A stretch of 64,000 bases of DNA from DASQPR01 sp963831705 (GTDB lineage: Bacteria; Actinomycetota; Actinomycetes; Mycobacteriales; Micromonosporaceae): assembly GCA_963831705.1 (NCBI GenBank), contig CAWHRE010000010.1, positions 1,798,001-1,862,000 of the forward strand, given 5' to 3'. Both the position numbers and the translations under genes were made by a program. The notes below the pieces were generated by a model. That model was not told the DNA's origin. It was given only the letters and a program-made list of their open reading frames with translations, and did not search any database. Positions 62,894 to 64,000 of the stretch are shown here, piece by piece (the stretch's first letter is position 1; each line of letters begins with the position of its first letter).

Positions 62894-64000
62894 TCAGCGG
62901 ATCTGCATGCCGGAGATTGCCCGGGCGATGACCAATCGCTGGATTTCCGATGTCCCCTCGAAGATCGTGTAGATCTTGGAATCGCGGTACCAGCGTTCCA
63001 CCGGGTGCTCGCGGATGTAGCCCGCGCCACCCAGAATCTGTACCGCCTGCTCGGTCACCCGTACGGCAACCTCGCTCGCCTTGAGCTTGCTCATCGAACC
63101 TTCGGCCGCCTCGAACGTCCGGGAGTTCCGGGCCATCCACGCCGCCCGGTGTACGAGCAACCGAGCGCAGTCGATTTCGGTCTTCATGTCCACCAGCGTG
63201 AACGCGATCGCCTGGTTCTCGACGATCGGGCGGCCGAACGTGACCCGGTTCTTCGCGTACTCCAACGAATATTCGTACGCGGCCCGTGCGATGCCCAGCG
63301 CCTGCGCGCCGACGGTCGGTCGGGTCGCCTCGAACGTCCGCATCGCGGCCGATCCGGATGCGCTCTTGCCCTCGCGAGCCCGAGCGACGCGCTCGTCGAA
63401 CTTCTCCTTGCCGCCAACCAGGCAGCGGCCCGGAACGCGTACGTCGTCGAGGAACACATCGGCGGTGTGGGATGCCCGAAGGCCGAGTTTCCGCAGCTTC
63501 TTCGAGCCGACAAGGCCGGGGGTGCCGGGCGGAACGATGAACGCGGCCTGGCCGCGCGAACCGAGTTCGGGGAACACCGACGCGGTCACCACGTGCACGT
63601 TCGCGATGCCGCCGTTCGTCGCGTACGCCTTCTGACCGTTGATCACCCACTCATCGGTGGCCTCGTCGTAGCGAGCGCGGGTACGCATGGCGGCAACGTC
63701 GGAGCCGGCCTCCGGCTCGGTCGAGCAGAACGCGCCGACCTTCGGATCGGATGCGTCGCCGAAGCACTCGGGTACCCATTCGAACAGCTGCTCGGGCGTA
63801 CCGTTGGCGAAGATCGCCGCGACCGCGAGGCCGGTGCCGACGATCGCCATGCCGATGCCCGCGTCGCCCCAGAACAGTTCTTCCTGCATGATCGGCATGG
63901 AGAGGCCGGTCGGGTCGGCGTTCACCGTCGCCAGGAACTCGAAGCTGTATAGACCGATCTTCGCGGCTTCCTGGATGATCGGCCACGGCGTGGCTTCCTT
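62894..64000 (-). CDS. Acyl-CoA dehydrogenase (5' partial)
   Basis: The frame is open to the right edge (KEATPWPIIQEAAKIGLYSF...), so the N-terminus is outside. The visible ~368 residues cover part of the N-terminal, middle and C-terminal acyl-CoA dehydrogenase domains: CSTEPEAGSDVAAMRTRA (FAD/substrate loop), WVINGQKAYATNGGIAN, GRPIVENQAIAFTLVDMKTEIDCARLL, GGAGYIREHPVERWYRDSKIYTIFEGTSEIQRLVIARAI. Catalytic Glu fits EGTSE. It oxidises an acyl-CoA, probably in fatty-acid or branched-chain catabolism; chain length is not determined. Confidence 0.95.
   Translation of the reverse strand, partial: KEATPWPIIQEAAKIGLYSFEFLATVNADPTGLSMPIMQEELFWGDAGIGMAIVGTGLAVAAIFANGTPEQLFEWVPECFGDASDPKVGAFCSTEPEAGSDVAAMRTRARYDEATDEWVINGQKAYATNGGIANVHVVTASVFPELGSRGQAAFIVPPGTPGLVGSKKLRKLGLRASHTADVFLDDVRVPGRCLVGGKEKFDERVARAREGKSASGSAAMRTFEATRPTVGAQALGIARAAYEYSLEYAKNRVTFGRPIVENQAIAFTLVDMKTEIDCARLLVHRAAWMARNSRTFEAAEGSMSKLKASEVAVRVTEQAVQILGGAGYIREHPVERWYRDSKIYTIFEGTSEIQRLVIARAISGMQIR

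Overview
The window is one contiguous stretch of a high-GC actinobacterial chromosome. The evidence is heavy use of GTG/TTG starts, the dnaK-grpE-dnaJ-hspR operon with a linked clpB, crgA, a class E sortase, DUF881, DUF3151 and DUF3626 genes, an lprG-P55 pair, and two c-di-AMP riboswitches in front of NlpC/P60 genes. Many neighbours (Fe-S reductase, dnaK operon, purA, DUF3151, fba, DedA, pyrE, clpB) are ones I remember lying close together in mycobacteria. The content does not look mycobacterial overall, so I infer a free-living actinomycete of another family. No rRNA, tRNA, CRISPR array, transposase or prophage was recognised.

Layout. 1-6.6 kb: 3' part of a secreted beta-helix/PKD protein, a PhyH-type dioxygenase, a MerR regulator overlapping a thioredoxin, a D12-class (Dam-family) DNA adenine methyltransferase coupled to dcd, a PPOX-fold protein and a DUF4395 membrane protein. 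6.6-7.25 kb: a striking array of about 17 palindromic ~30-bp units that switches orientation near its right end, between divergent DUF4395 and DUF3626 genes. 8.3-11.9 kb: two secreted NlpC/P60 hydrolases, each behind a c-di-AMP riboswitch, with a LamG-like ORF between. 11.9-16.5 kb: a CNNM/CorC pair and a membrane Fe-S oxidoreductase broken by four small insertions. 16.7-19.6 kb: crgA, DUF881, sortase E, a small membrane protein and trpG/pabA. 19.7-23.3 kb: bkdABC 2-oxoacid dehydrogenase operon. 24-29.4 kb: M23 lipoprotein, an unknown protein and a dynamin-like GTPase pair. 29.5-33.9 kb: dnaK operon plus a small convergent gene. 34-43.5 kb: antitoxin-like protein, unknown genes, PAC2 protein, clpB, two related membrane proteins, SDR, pyrE and ArsR. 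43.7-49.6 kb: binding-protein/VWA-like protein, DedA, DUF2127, MEMO-like protein and fba. 49.6-56.2 kb: LOG-family protein, DUF3151, a MinD-like protein, a diacylglycerol-kinase-like protein, purA and a membrane protein. 56.3-64 kb: S53 peptidase, purD, MFS/P55, LprG lipoprotein, a SecB-like protein and the 3' part of an acyl-CoA dehydrogenase.

How the parts connect. The chaperone genes and clpB share HspR-type (HAIR) inverted repeats, so they probably form one heat-shock regulon. The NlpC hydrolases, crgA, sortase, M23 lipoprotein and S53 protease make much of the left and centre an envelope-remodelling region. purA, purD, pyrE, dcd, fba and bkd are housekeeping metabolism. A long palindromic repeat occurs four times downstream of gene ends (19.6, 51.4, 55.4 and 56.3 kb).

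Least explained by known families: the palindromic GATC-rich array at 6.7-7.2 kb with a solitary adenine methyltransferase nearby, the dispersed palindrome family, the four-insertion Fe-S gene, and the SecB-like gene coupled to a 48-residue Cys-containing ORF.
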